From contig WHVY01000009.1 of NCBI GenBank assembly GCA_022266195.1, positions 1,488,001 through 1,552,000 of the forward strand: a DNA stretch of 64,000 nucleotides, in the 5' to 3' direction. Positions within the stretch are counted from its first letter, which is position 1. Each line of letters starts with the position of its first letter. The stretch is from Tetranychus cinnabarinus. Lineage: Eukaryota; Arthropoda; Arachnida; Trombidiformes; Tetranychidae. The position numbers and the translations under genes are program-made. Under the pieces are notes generated by a model. It was not told the DNA's origin. It worked only from the letters and a program-made list of their open reading frames with translations, and made no database searches. Shown one piece after another: positions 29,329 to 39,103 of this stretch.

Positions 29329-32300
29329 TTAGATTGATGCAGCTCTACTTGAAGCTGAATCTCGGGATGAGGATCTTTGTCGAGTGGGGTAAAAGATGTG
29401 GGAGCGAACTTGTGATGGTCCAATCTCTCGGGCTTGAATGACTGTATTCCTTGAGCTTGATGATCCTGAAGATCTTGATTGTGTTGACCGATTTGAATAG
29501 TTTGAAGTATCAGATTGATATTGAACTCTCGGGAGTCTTTGCAATGGACTTGGTGGTATCGGAATTGGAATTATTTTTCCTTGGCTAAATCTGTTTGAAG
29601 GTGGATTAGAAGGTGATGAGGAAGAAGAGGAGGAAGAAGATGAAGAAGAAGATGCGGAGGAAAAAGAAGAATGTGAAGAAGAAGTTGAAGTTGTTGATCC
29701 GGAGAGTGTGACAGGAGAAGATCTTGGATTTGAATTCGGAGGAGATGGAGTTCTTAGAAGGTCTGCAATGTAAGAATAGATTGATGATGATGGAGATGCG
29801 GGTTCTTCAAATTCAATGAGTGGAGGCGGAAAATCTGGTGATGTTTCTTCACCACTTATGTGTCTTCGCTTTCTTGAACTTGATTCAGAATCCGAATTTG
29901 AGTTAGCTTGAGCTGAATTTTCATCAGACCAGTTGGAGTGGATTGATTCAGAGGATTGAGATGATGTCGAGTGTTGAGGGGAAGCCGGACTTTCAGGAAC
30001 TTGTACAGGAATGAGAGGAATAATTGGTTGATTTGACTCGGAGTCAGAATCGTCGGTGAGATCGATTAGAGGGAGATCTGGTTCAGGTCGAGGGCTATTT
30101 GAAGGTGCAGGAGGAATGTATTCTGGTGGCTCGGTCCAATTATCTTCTAGAGTTTTAACTGAGTCAGATGAGGTTGAAGATGAAGAATCGAATGAACGTA
30201 CAGAAACGTTACAATCTGACCCATAATTGGAATATTGAGATGAAGCAGGAGAAGATGATGGAGGGACACAAGGGGCCTTGAATTCTGGTTTACCATGTCT
30301 CAGAACATATGACCAGTCTGCGGGCCAACGAGCTTGGTTGTTTTCTACTCTTTTACGATAAATTTGAAGCAATCTTGAAACTTTAGCATTACCACAAGTG
30401 CGAGTAATGTTTTCGTGATTGATACCTCCAAATTTCGATGCCATTGTCTCCATTTCTTGCCAATGAGCCATGTAAAGGTTCATTCCAGTAATGGCTTCAA
30501 CTGCTGGAGAGTGTGGTTCGGCTTTTATAGTGAAACCAGGAAGCAATAAGAATGCAACTAGAGATAAAGCTGCAGGAGAACCAGCGTAAGGAGAAAAGAA
30601 TTGAGTAATCTCCCTGAATTTATGCTGTAATGCATAAATTTCATCTTCGTGTAAATCGAGAGAATGCATTAAATTTATAAGGCCAGAGCCTATGATAGCG
30701 GTAGCTGAAAGGAAGAATGCCAAAAGTTGGTCTCTGATTGATTCAAATGATTTAGCTCCTTTGATATCTTTAGGAGTTAACCCATGAAATTGGGTATCCA
30801 TATGATCAACGTGATCATGTCGAATTAAAGATTCATAGACAATATTGCGGTATCCATCCACAATAACGACCCATACAGGACGTGGTCGCATAGCGTCACT
30901 ATACCCATCAACAGATACACCAGCAATACGACAGTACGCCATATGAACGCAAAATGTAGTTTCAGGAGAAGGATGGAGTTTGATATTCTCTTGAATCAGT
31001 TTATCAGTTTTGACTCTTAGAGTAGGCATTCGGATGGTAGTGAGGGAATGAAATTCTCGAGTTGCTACTTCGAGTTTATTGGCTCGATTAGTTAAATGTT
31101 TTTGGCTTGTGGTTGTTGGAAAAATGTGTTCCATACGGAATCCACGCATAGAAGGGAAATGATGCTTAGCCAGTTCGAAAAGTTTTTCAATTTGTTCAGG
31201 GGACAGTCTTTCCAAAGGATTAATTTTGATAAAAGGAGTTAATCTATCCTCAGTATCAGGAGCTACAGTTTTTGTGTAACTAGGAGTAAATTTAGGAGGA
31301 AATCCTCGAGCTACTTTTACCCATTCTTCCGAATCAGTGAGAAGGTAGAAGGGGACATTGGACCAAGTGATAGTGTGGGGTCGAGGTTTGATAACCTTAG
31401 GATCAACTTTGTTTCCTTTAATAGGATCTAAACCAACAATATGTTGGACAAAGTATTCGCCTTCGGAAAGAGGATGAGTGGGATCTTTGATTTGCTTAGT
31501 AGCATCCCAAAAACCTAAATTGAAATTGGCTATGGTTCTGATAGCGACTGGTTGAAGGTAAGGGTCATTGGGATTTTCATCTTTCATATGAGATAAACAA
31601 GCCCAAAGTTGCATTTTTTCATACCACTGATTGTCGTGGGATCGATGATTTTCAGGAAGGTCGAAGTTTTGTGCATGAAAGTGATGTGGGAGGAAATTTT
31701 TGATGCTTTTAGGAGCCTTTTTGAGTTCTTCACGAACTGTTGGAGTAATGATTTCTTTAATTGGGTTGTCTAATACAATTTGTTCACTGAACAAACCTAA
31801 TCTACAACCTAACTCATGTTTAAGAAAGAGTTCAGGAGGAAAACTTTCAGTGCACAAGATTCTTCGACATTTGAAAGTGGATTTATTATAAATTTCGAGG
31901 GTCTTTTTATTGGAGAGGGATTGAATAAAAGGATAATCATCTCTTTGCGAGTGATATTGAATGCATCTTGGATGAATGCAAAGGAATTGATCATTATGAG
32001 CAAGGGGAAGAAGTTTTAAAGTCCAAACAAGTTTTCTTAACCAGTGAATGCATTCAAAACAATAACAAGATTTACATGATCTACATTCGAGAGGCTGAAT
32101 AGCATATTGTTCACACAATATACATCTAATTGATTCAGCAATTGAATCGAATTCAGAATTAGTTATGTTTGCTTTAATAACTCCATGAGGAATCGGAGGA
32201 AGTGACATTGTTTTAATTTCAGGGTTGTTATAAACATTATCAAAGATCTTTTGTCTGATCATTTTATCAAAATCTTGTTTAATTGTTGAGAAAACTTGGG

Positions 32301-32865
32301 CTTTCTTTTTAACTATTTTTCTTCTTCTGCTTAACGAGGCTGACTTCTTCGCGAAGTTTTCAGCGTTCCATTGATTTGGTGGTTGTTGGTACAATTGATG
32401 AGATAGAGTCTCAGGGTAAGTTTCACTAGGAGCACGAGGTTCTCGACTAAGTCGAATTGCCAAAAGTTCTTCTTCATCAGCACTTTCATCACTTAACACA
32501 TTTGACTTAAAGTCATAATTGTCTTGCTTATATTTGGTGTTACGAGGAGGTGGAGGAGGAAGCATCTTTGATTCACTCGAATTGTCTCGACTATTAGATG
32601 GAGTTGGATTAGTCGATCGGGCAAAGCGTTCAGACAAGTTTGAACTTGAATCACTTGAGTGATGAGCTAATCGTTGATGAACGTAAATCACTGAGTTTGG
32701 ATCATCGGCGAAACGAGCACGAACTAAATGTTCATCAGGGAACTTGTTCAATGTTGGTGGTGATGGAGATCGAATGTCTCGAGATCTTGGTTGAGGAGTT
32801 GGAACTCTAATAGTTTTTCCCGAAGGAAGAATCTTTTCGATTATGGTTTTCTTAGCTGGGTTCAT
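29329..32865 (-). CDS. Retrotransposon ORF3: RING/TRAF-like zinc region plus REXO-type exonuclease-like domain (1178 aa from M at 32865)
   Basis: Sits where env would be in a gypsy retrovirus, but has no signal peptide, fusion peptide or membrane anchor. Residues 1-245 are basic and proline/serine-rich. Residues 248-301 form a RING-like zinc finger (C-I-L-C, then C-R-S-C-K-S-C-Y-C-F-E-C, then C-I-H-P-R-C), followed by a TRAF-like finger (C-x4-C-x11-H-x4-C, 333-354). Residues about 645-805 match the DEDDh fold of REXO1/REX4/ISG20 exonucleases: V-S-V-D-G-Y at Exo I, V-V-I-V-D-G then Y-E-S-L-I-R, G-L-T-P-K-D-I, I-I-G-S-G-L at Exo II, and P-H-S-P-A-V-E-A at Exo III. Expected acidic residues appear replaced (Exo I Glu by Tyr, Exo II Asp by Leu, Exo III Asp by Glu), so it is probably catalytically dead. 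The C-terminus is Ser/Pro/Glu low complexity. The open frame extends upstream to 33807, where it begins with the end of integrase. Confidence 0.75.
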   Translation of the reverse strand: MNPAKKTIIEKILPSGKTIRVPTPQPRSRDIRSPSPPTLNKFPDEHLVRARFADDPNSVIYVHQRLAHHSSDSSSNLSERFARSTNPTPSNSRDNSSESKMLPPPPPRNTKYKQDNYDFKSNVLSDESADEEELLAIRLSREPRAPSETYPETLSHQLYQQPPNQWNAENFAKKSASLSRRRKIVKKKAQVFSTIKQDFDKMIRQKIFDNVYNNPEIKTMSLPPIPHGVIKANITNSEFDSIAESIRCILCEQYAIQPLECRSCKSCYCFECIHWLRKLVWTLKLLPLAHNDQFLCIHPRCIQYHSQRDDYPFIQSLSNKKTLEIYNKSTFKCRRILCTESFPPELFLKHELGCRLGLFSEQIVLDNPIKEIITPTVREELKKAPKSIKNFLPHHFHAQNFDLPENHRSHDNQWYEKMQLWACLSHMKDENPNDPYLQPVAIRTIANFNLGFWDATKQIKDPTHPLSEGEYFVQHIVGLDPIKGNKVDPKVIKPRPHTITWSNVPFYLLTDSEEWVKVARGFPPKFTPSYTKTVAPDTEDRLTPFIKINPLERLSPEQIEKLFELAKHHFPSMRGFRMEHIFPTTTSQKHLTNRANKLEVATREFHSLTTIRMPTLRVKTDKLIQENIKLHPSPETTFCVHMAYCRIAGVSVDGYSDAMRPRPVWVVIVDGYRNIVYESLIRHDHVDHMDTQFHGLTPKDIKGAKSFESIRDQLLAFFLSATAIIGSGLINLMHSLDLHEDEIYALQHKFREITQFFSPYAGSPAALSLVAFLLLPGFTIKAEPHSPAVEAITGMNLYMAHWQEMETMASKFGGINHENITRTCGNAKVSRLLQIYRKRVENNQARWPADWSYVLRHGKPEFKAPCVPPSSSPASSQYSNYGSDCNVSVRSFDSSSSTSSDSVKTLEDNWTEPPEYIPPAPSNSPRPEPDLPLIDLTDDSDSESNQPIIPLIPVQVPESPASPQHSTSSQSSESIHSNWSDENSAQANSNSDSESSSRKRRHISGEETSPDFPPPLIEFEEPASPSSSIYSYIADLLRTPSPPNSNPRSSPVTLSGSTTSTSSSHSSFSSASSSSSSSSSSSSSPSNPPSNRFSQGKIIPIPIPPSPLQRLPRVQYQSDTSNYSNRSTQSRSSGSSSSRNTVIQAREIGPSQVRSHIFYPTRQRSSSRDSASSRAASI

Positions 32866-33815
32866 GATTGAATGATTAGAAAACTTTGAATCAGGAAAAA
32901 TTGAACACAATTGAATAAAGGAAAACTTGGGAATAGTTCTTGAGAACTGATGAAATGATTGGAAATATTCACAAAGAATAAGTTTGAAATGATGATAAAG
33001 TTTTAAGAAAAACTTGAATTTAGTTCTAGAGAACTGATGAGATTGATATCCTTTGAAGGATGAGTTTGAAATTTTCACAAAAGAAAGGAAATTCTTGGAG
33101 AATTTGAAACAGTTTTCAGAAACTGAAATGGTCAACTGAATTAGCAAAAGAATTTGCAAGAAGAACTTAAAGTTCAGTAAAGGTAAAAGATTAAGAAGTT
33201 GAAAGTTGAAAGTGAAAATGGAAGGTAAGTTTGTGGTCGGATTAGTGGTAAAGAGTGAAATGAAGAACTTGAAAATTTTTCTAAGGATTAAAAGATGTCT
33301 GAAGAAAGACGAACAGTAAAGTGGAAGGCTGAGGGAGTCTATTGTTTTAGCTTTGGTACCATTGGTACAAAGGGGGAAAAATTTTTCTTTCCCTTGATTG
33401 CGAGGACAATTTTGATTGGCTGAAAAATCGGTTAAAGAAAAGTTTGATATGGGTAAGAGTTTATCATTACCAGGCTTTGTTAAGTTTACCGATGAGATAG
33501 CATAAAATGAATATAACACATAAGTGTTGGCGCCTAAATTTAGGTTTCTTATCTGGGCTCTGGTTAGTCTCTTAGTAATATCATTTGAATGATTAATTAG
33601 ATTTTGATTTTGGTGGGAAATTTCTCTATCTGCGGTTACATACTTTTTTCTGGGTTTGGGCTTCTTTGCTTTTATGGGAAATTGATTATCAATATAATTA
33701 GAGTTATCAGAAATTTGTCGAGATTTTGAATTGAATTGAATTGTTGAATTTGAATCAATATTTCTAGCTTGATTTACATTAAAGTAATTAGCATCAGGGA
33801 AATCCAATAGATTGT

Positions 33816-36800
33816 CTAAAGGTTTTCTCGGATGTCTACCATAACTAAAAAGTAGGGACTAAAGCGAGTAATTTTGTGGACTGATGTGTTAATTGCAAAT
33901 AGAGACGCTTCGAGCGTACTCTTTAAATTCTTAGTTGAATTAGCTATCACATACGATCTTAATCTTTCAGCAATCGTACGATTACATCGTTCGACAATGC
34001 CTTGAGATTGAGGGTGGTAGGGATTTGATTTCTCATGTTTAACTCCATTTTCCTTGAGGAACTGATGAACCGTTTCACTTGTGAAATTGGTTCCTTGATC
34101 AGTTTGGATAACTTTTGGAAATCCATAAGTTTGAAATACTGACTTTAACAAATCTATAACTGTTTGAGCTGTTTGGTTGTTGGTAAGCTTTGCGATGACA
34201 TATCTCGAAAGTATGTCAACTAATACAATTATGTATTTCTTAACTTGATTGACCACAATAGGGCCTTGGACATCCAATTCAAATCTTTCAAAGATTTCTT
34301 TAGGAATGGGTTTAACTGAGGGATCTACATAGATGACATTTGTAGGCTTTGCAATTTGACAGATGATACAGTTGTCACAGAGTTGTTTGACCATATCATA
34401 CAGGTATTGGCACCAGAATCTTCTTGAGATTTGAAGATACGTTTTCTCAGGGCCAAAGTGTCCACCTAAGGGGCTCTCATGCTCATAGGAGAAGATATCT
34501 TTCAGGAGATGAGAGTCGATTACCAGACGAGAACCAAAGGGAGTATTAATGTCTTTTCGGTAAAGTAGGCCATCTCTAATGACATAGCGTTTAACAGCAA
34601 TTGGATCATTAGAATGATAGAGGGTGATAATTTTTTGAATGTCTGCATTGTTAGATTGAGTGGAACGAACTTTGTCTTTCCATAAACTGAATTCGGAGGG
34701 AGTAGGATTGGAAGATTTCTTGATGTGTGAAGTTTCAGAACTGGTTGAATATGAAATTGCTGGAATACAATTTAAATCATTTGAGTGATGTAGTTCATCA
34801 AAACAAAGTGCATTTAATCCAATATCGTAATAGCGATTATCTGAGGGATCAGTGACATAGTCAACTAGATAAATGCGATCAAGAAACTCTTCTTCAGGGT
34901 CAATGACTTTACGATGAGACCAGAAATTTTGGTAACGAGAGAAACAATCAGGAGGATGAGTTGAGCCTTTTTTATAAATTACTTTAAAGTTGTATGTTGA
35001 CAACATAATTGACCAACGTTGCAATCTGGAATTTTTGAAGTTTACTTTTGTTAACTGGCAAAGAGCGTGATGGTCAGTTTCGATGAGGAATAAATCTCCT
35101 TCAAGGAAATGATTGAATTTGTTGACGCCAACAAAGATTGCTAAAAGCTCTTTTTCAGAGACGGAGTAATGTTTTTGATATTTTTGAAGTTTTTGAGAGT
35201 AGAATGAGAGAGGAAGCCAATCTTTAACTTCTTCGATGGGTGTAAGTGAATTGTATGAAGGGGATTTTGGATCTTCTTGAAGAAGGATACCTCCAACTGC
35301 ATGATCTGAAGCATCAGCGGAGATTTTTCTGCGGAGTTTAGGGTCAAAATGAACAAGCATTGTTGTGGAAATTAATGAATTTTTGAGGGTATCGAGGACT
35401 TGTCTATCCTCAGGAAGGATGCGGAATCTTTTTTCTTTTGAAATGAGGCGATAGAGAGGAGCAGCTAAGGTTGAAAAGTTTGGGATGTATCGAGAGAAGT
35501 AGTTGTAGCAACCAAGTATGGATTGCAATTCGCGGACATTGCGAGGATAGGGAAGGTTTTTCAAAGTTTCGACTTTCTTGGGATCAGGTCTTATACCTTG
35601 TCCAGAGACAAGATGTCCAAGAAGAAGGATTTCTTCAAATCCAAAATGACATTTCTCAAGTTTTACTTTGAGATTGTATTCTTTGAGTCGATTGAGTACG
35701 AGTTCGGTATTAGCCATTAAATCAGGAAAATCTTTTCCTACGACTGGAACATCATCAAAATATCCAATACATTTTTGATAAATTAGTCCTTCAAGGACTT
35801 TATTCATGAGGCGCTGGAAAATGAAAGGAGCGCTTGCTAGACCCATAGGCATACGTTTGTAATGGTACTTGCCATCAGGGGTTACAAAGACAGTCTTTTC
35901 TCGTTCTCCAGGCGGTAGCTCGATTTGATGGTAACCTTGAGCTAAATCAAAAATGTTAAAGTATTTACCACCACGTACGACTTCCAAACAGTCGTCAATA
36001 CGAGGCATAGGATATCGAGGGACTTTGGTGATGCGATTGAGCTTACGATAGTCAATAACCATCCGGAAACTTCCATCAGGTTTTGGAACTAAGAGGGAAG
36101 GGGATCCACCAGGAGCGGTGCTATGCTCAATTATGTCATTGGCTAACATTTCATCAATGATCTTTTTAAACTCGAGTCTTCTGGGAATCGCACAATTGTA
36201 TGGATTCTGATTAGGAATCTCTTGATTATCTAAATCAATTTGAACAGGACAAACAGAAGCTGGAACGAGTCCTAAATCATTCTTTGATTGGGAAAAACTC
36301 GATTGGAAGGAATCAATTAGTTCAACTAATTGTTCTTGCATTGGCTTTGGTAAATCAGGATTGATTCTATCTGCTATTTTCTCTCTAAAAGGTTGAATTT
36401 TAATTTCTTTATACTCTTCAGGAGTATGGAAATCACATTTCGCCATTAATGCTGCGGAGGAACTTTCGATTTGAACAGGAATTTGAATAGGTTGTTTAGG
36501 ACGAGTGTCAAGAATGTAATTTTCATCAGTATTATTAGCAGGAAGAGTAGTTTTCTCGAAGATTTGTTGAGTCTCTTCAGGAGTACAGAAACGGAATAGG
36601 AAAGTAGGATCAAGCGGGGTTGAATTGAAGTTTTCAGAGCAAGTTGTTGTATAATTTTCTCCATCGGATTTGAGGGTAAAATAGTAAAGATGAAGGAATG
36701 CATTACCAATGAGACATACGGGTTCAAATTCATTTACGATATGAATGCGTAAAATTCTTGATTCAGCCATCAGCGGATGTTTAACAACAGCATATGCGAA

Positions 36801-38471
36801 TCCATGGGATGGTACATACTGTTTAGCAGCAATTCCCTTTAGTGATCTTGAATAAGGGATGATATGAACACCAAGTTCTTCGGCAACTTTAGCGTCAATA
36901 GCTGATAATGTTGAACCAGTGTCAAGCAAAACTCTGCCTTCTCGTACAAGTTCACGAGTAGGTTTACAAAGTCGGAATGTTGCTTGAGGCATGTGAGTCA
37001 AATTAGTGTCACCCAACTGAGTTAGGAGTGGAACAGTTGGAACTGATGAGAGGGTAAATGCAATACCAGAGTCTCTTATAGCTGCAGTACGAGGCTCAGG
37101 AGGAAGAGTAGTAGCTAAATTAGCGGAGGATGATGGAGTTGTGTTTTGAGGGGAAGTTGCACTTGGGGGTGCAGTGATTGCTCTAATATTAGGATTTGGG
37201 CGAGAAGAAGCTTGATTGTTTTGGTTTTGAGGTCGGGTCCTACAATTTTGAAGGGTATGGCCTGTACGTTTACAGTAATTACAGAAAAGTGAGGTTGAAT
37301 TGGAATTGGATTGAGTAGGAGGGCGATAAGGTTGAGTTCTATTAGTTTGATTTCTAGTATCTGGTTTTCGTAACAATTGGTTAATATTGGAAGTTCGAGG
37401 AGGTTGAGAGGAATTATTTTTGTTTTTGTTATAAGTTTTGAATTGCTCGGCTTCGAAATGTTTACGAATGAGCAAGTTAGTAATTTTAGGAAGGTCATCA
37501 TTGATGCCTAAAGTATTGACTTCGGTAAGAATATAATAAGGAAGATGGTTTAGAAGTTCATGTTTAAAGATTTCTTCTGAATATGTACCTACAGCTTTAG
37601 TAAGCGAAGTTCTTAGTTTTAAGAGGAAGGTATTGGGATGATCGGCGAGGTTATATTTAAGTTGTCTTAGCTGGAATTGTGCAGAATACTGCATTGCAGG
37701 AGTTTTAACTGCATTGATTAATGCTGTTAAATATTCCCTATAAGTTCTGATGGTAGGATCTAAAGTTTTAGAAACAGCTAAAAGTTCATGGGCTAAAGAC
37801 TTTTTAAGACATCTTAAACGAGTAGCATCGTCAACATTTTCTTGAGCGAGTCTTTGCTCAGTATTAGTTATAAAATCGAGAGCATCTTCACCTTTCTTAA
37901 ACTCAGTAACTTGAGGATCTGGTTTCAAGTTAGATAAAGCATTCAGAAGAAATTGTGAATTGAATTGTGAATCATTTTGAGGAGGGGAAGCATTACTAAA
38001 TAATGGAGAAGGTTGAGGAATCGGAGATTCAGGAGGGTCAACAATATTAGCACCTAACGCATTCAATATTTGAATAAGTTTGCGTTGGTTTGTAGTGGGA
38101 AGAGGGATGGAAATAATTTCATTGAAAGTTGTTCGAAGCATTGCTTCGCGGTTACGACCTAAAGTTCTTATGATGGTCTGAATTTCTGCCTCGGTAAAAC
38201 CACTGCGTCGACATGAAGCCATCCAATCGGGAACTTGAAATGTTGTTACCTCTTCAGTTGGTAAACTTTCGATGTCTTCATCGCTGAGCGAATCTCCAAG
38301 CCATATTAGATGTGTTTTAATACATTCAATCAATCGCTTTCTGGCCAGGCAAGCAATTGGTGTACTAATATGCCAAGAAGTTAAAGTTTCGGTAACTTGT
38401 TCAGGAGTCATTTCAAAAACAATTGGAGTGTCTGAAGGAACATTGAATTTCTTTCGTCGAGTAGCTGCCAT
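33816..38471 (-). CDS. Gag-Pol polyprotein (Ty3/gypsy), 1551 aa
   Basis: One frame carries Gag and Pol. Gag spans about residues 1-440 with a CCHC zinc knuckle at 397-410 (C-N-Y-C-K-R-T-G-H-T-L-Q-N-C). The aspartic protease is at L-L-D-T-G-S (Asp517). Reverse transcriptase has Y-F-D-D-V at 904-908, then RNase H (A-D-A-S-D-H). Integrase has an HHCC-like zinc-binding start (H-E-S-P-L-G-G-H-F-G, C-I-I-C) and a catalytic triad of Asp1400, Asp1458 and Glu1494 (35 residues between the last two). The frame stops at 33816 soon after the integrase core. The expected integrase continuation (Y-G-R-H-P-R) is in the next frame, which runs into the ORF ending at 29329. That is either a one-base loss or a frameshift used in expression. 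Confidence 0.92.
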   Translation of the reverse strand: MAATRRKKFNVPSDTPIVFEMTPEQVTETLTSWHISTPIACLARKRLIECIKTHLIWLGDSLSDEDIESLPTEEVTTFQVPDWMASCRRSGFTEAEIQTIIRTLGRNREAMLRTTFNEIISIPLPTTNQRKLIQILNALGANIVDPPESPIPQPSPLFSNASPPQNDSQFNSQFLLNALSNLKPDPQVTEFKKGEDALDFITNTEQRLAQENVDDATRLRCLKKSLAHELLAVSKTLDPTIRTYREYLTALINAVKTPAMQYSAQFQLRQLKYNLADHPNTFLLKLRTSLTKAVGTYSEEIFKHELLNHLPYYILTEVNTLGINDDLPKITNLLIRKHFEAEQFKTYNKNKNNSSQPPRTSNINQLLRKPDTRNQTNRTQPYRPPTQSNSNSTSLFCNYCKRTGHTLQNCRTRPQNQNNQASSRPNPNIRAITAPPSATSPQNTTPSSSANLATTLPPEPRTAAIRDSGIAFTLSSVPTVPLLTQLGDTNLTHMPQATFRLCKPTRELVREGRVLLDTGSTLSAIDAKVAEELGVHIIPYSRSLKGIAAKQYVPSHGFAYAVVKHPLMAESRILRIHIVNEFEPVCLIGNAFLHLYYFTLKSDGENYTTTCSENFNSTPLDPTFLFRFCTPEETQQIFEKTTLPANNTDENYILDTRPKQPIQIPVQIESSSAALMAKCDFHTPEEYKEIKIQPFREKIADRINPDLPKPMQEQLVELIDSFQSSFSQSKNDLGLVPASVCPVQIDLDNQEIPNQNPYNCAIPRRLEFKKIIDEMLANDIIEHSTAPGGSPSLLVPKPDGSFRMVIDYRKLNRITKVPRYPMPRIDDCLEVVRGGKYFNIFDLAQGYHQIELPPGEREKTVFVTPDGKYHYKRMPMGLASAPFIFQRLMNKVLEGLIYQKCIGYFDDVPVVGKDFPDLMANTELVLNRLKEYNLKVKLEKCHFGFEEILLLGHLVSGQGIRPDPKKVETLKNLPYPRNVRELQSILGCYNYFSRYIPNFSTLAAPLYRLISKEKRFRILPEDRQVLDTLKNSLISTTMLVHFDPKLRRKISADASDHAVGGILLQEDPKSPSYNSLTPIEEVKDWLPLSFYSQKLQKYQKHYSVSEKELLAIFVGVNKFNHFLEGDLFLIETDHHALCQLTKVNFKNSRLQRWSIMLSTYNFKVIYKKGSTHPPDCFSRYQNFWSHRKVIDPEEEFLDRIYLVDYVTDPSDNRYYDIGLNALCFDELHHSNDLNCIPAISYSTSSETSHIKKSSNPTPSEFSLWKDKVRSTQSNNADIQKIITLYHSNDPIAVKRYVIRDGLLYRKDINTPFGSRLVIDSHLLKDIFSYEHESPLGGHFGPEKTYLQISRRFWCQYLYDMVKQLCDNCIICQIAKPTNVIYVDPSVKPIPKEIFERFELDVQGPIVVNQVKKYIIVLVDILSRYVIAKLTNNQTAQTVIDLLKSVFQTYGFPKVIQTDQGTNFTSETVHQFLKENGVKHEKSNPYHPQSQGIVERCNRTIAERLRSYVIANSTKNLKSTLEASLFAINTSVHKITRFSPYFLVMVDIRENL

Positions 38472-39103
38472 TTTTGTTGAATGAGTAATGCAAGTAAATG
38501 TTCACAATGATATCACTTTAGTGATGAGTAAGATGGAAAATTTTGAATAAGAGTTCGAAGTAGAACTGGAGTTGAGTTAAAGTTGAAGTCAGAATGGAAA
38601 GTTTGTTGGAATTGGAAGGTTGAGTTGAATTGAGATTCTTGAAGAATGTTCAAAGTTTAGAGATTGTAAGAGTTCAGAGAACTGGGGTTTGAATTTGAAT
38701 TTAAAATTGAAAATGAAAAGCTCACTATCCTTTTCAATTGTTGAGAGTATTCTTTTGGAATTGAATGAAAGGAATTGTGTCGGAAGAAATATTCTTTGAG
38801 GAATAATCTAAATTAAAAGACTTGGAACAATTTTACCTTATTGGAATGATTAAGTGTTACTGATTGGGATGAGATTACGGAGAATCTTTGAGTTGAAGAG
38901 GTTACGGAAAACCTTTGAAGTGAAGAGATTGCGTAGAATCTGAGTTGAATAGTTCACGAGAACTGAAGAAAGAATCAGGCACTTAAACACAGGCACGGCG
39001 AGTCCGATAATAGAAGGTCAAAAGGGTCAAATTGAGTCAAGTGGAACACACACAGAACTTAACAACACGGAAACACAAAAGTGATCCTGCCAGAGTCGCC
39101 AAG
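38472..39103 (-). other. Retrotransposon 5' leader
   Basis: About 630 bp of untranslated leader between the 5' LTR and gag. It is rich in G-A-A/T-T-G-A repeats and has no long frame. It contains the primer-binding site next to the LTR. Confidence 0.75.
39083..39101 (-). promoter_or_regulatory. Primer-binding site, probably tRNA-Arg
   Basis: On the reverse strand, two bases after the 5' LTR, the sequence reads T-G-G-C-G-A-C-T-C-T-G-G-C-A-G-G-A. The complement ends C-C-A-G-A-G-T-C-G-C-C-A, which matches the 3' end (acceptor stem plus CCA) known for animal tRNA-Arg(UCU). The tRNA identity is from general knowledge of that tRNA and is not confirmed here. Confidence 0.65.

Noticed and set aside
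31700..32019. Plus-strand frames inside ORF3 of the retrotransposon
   Set aside because: They overlap the longer, domain-bearing minus-strand frame.
29329..33807. Env glycoprotein at the third ORF of the LTR element
   Set aside because: No signal peptide, fusion peptide, transmembrane anchor or furin-type site. The content is zinc-finger and exonuclease-like instead.
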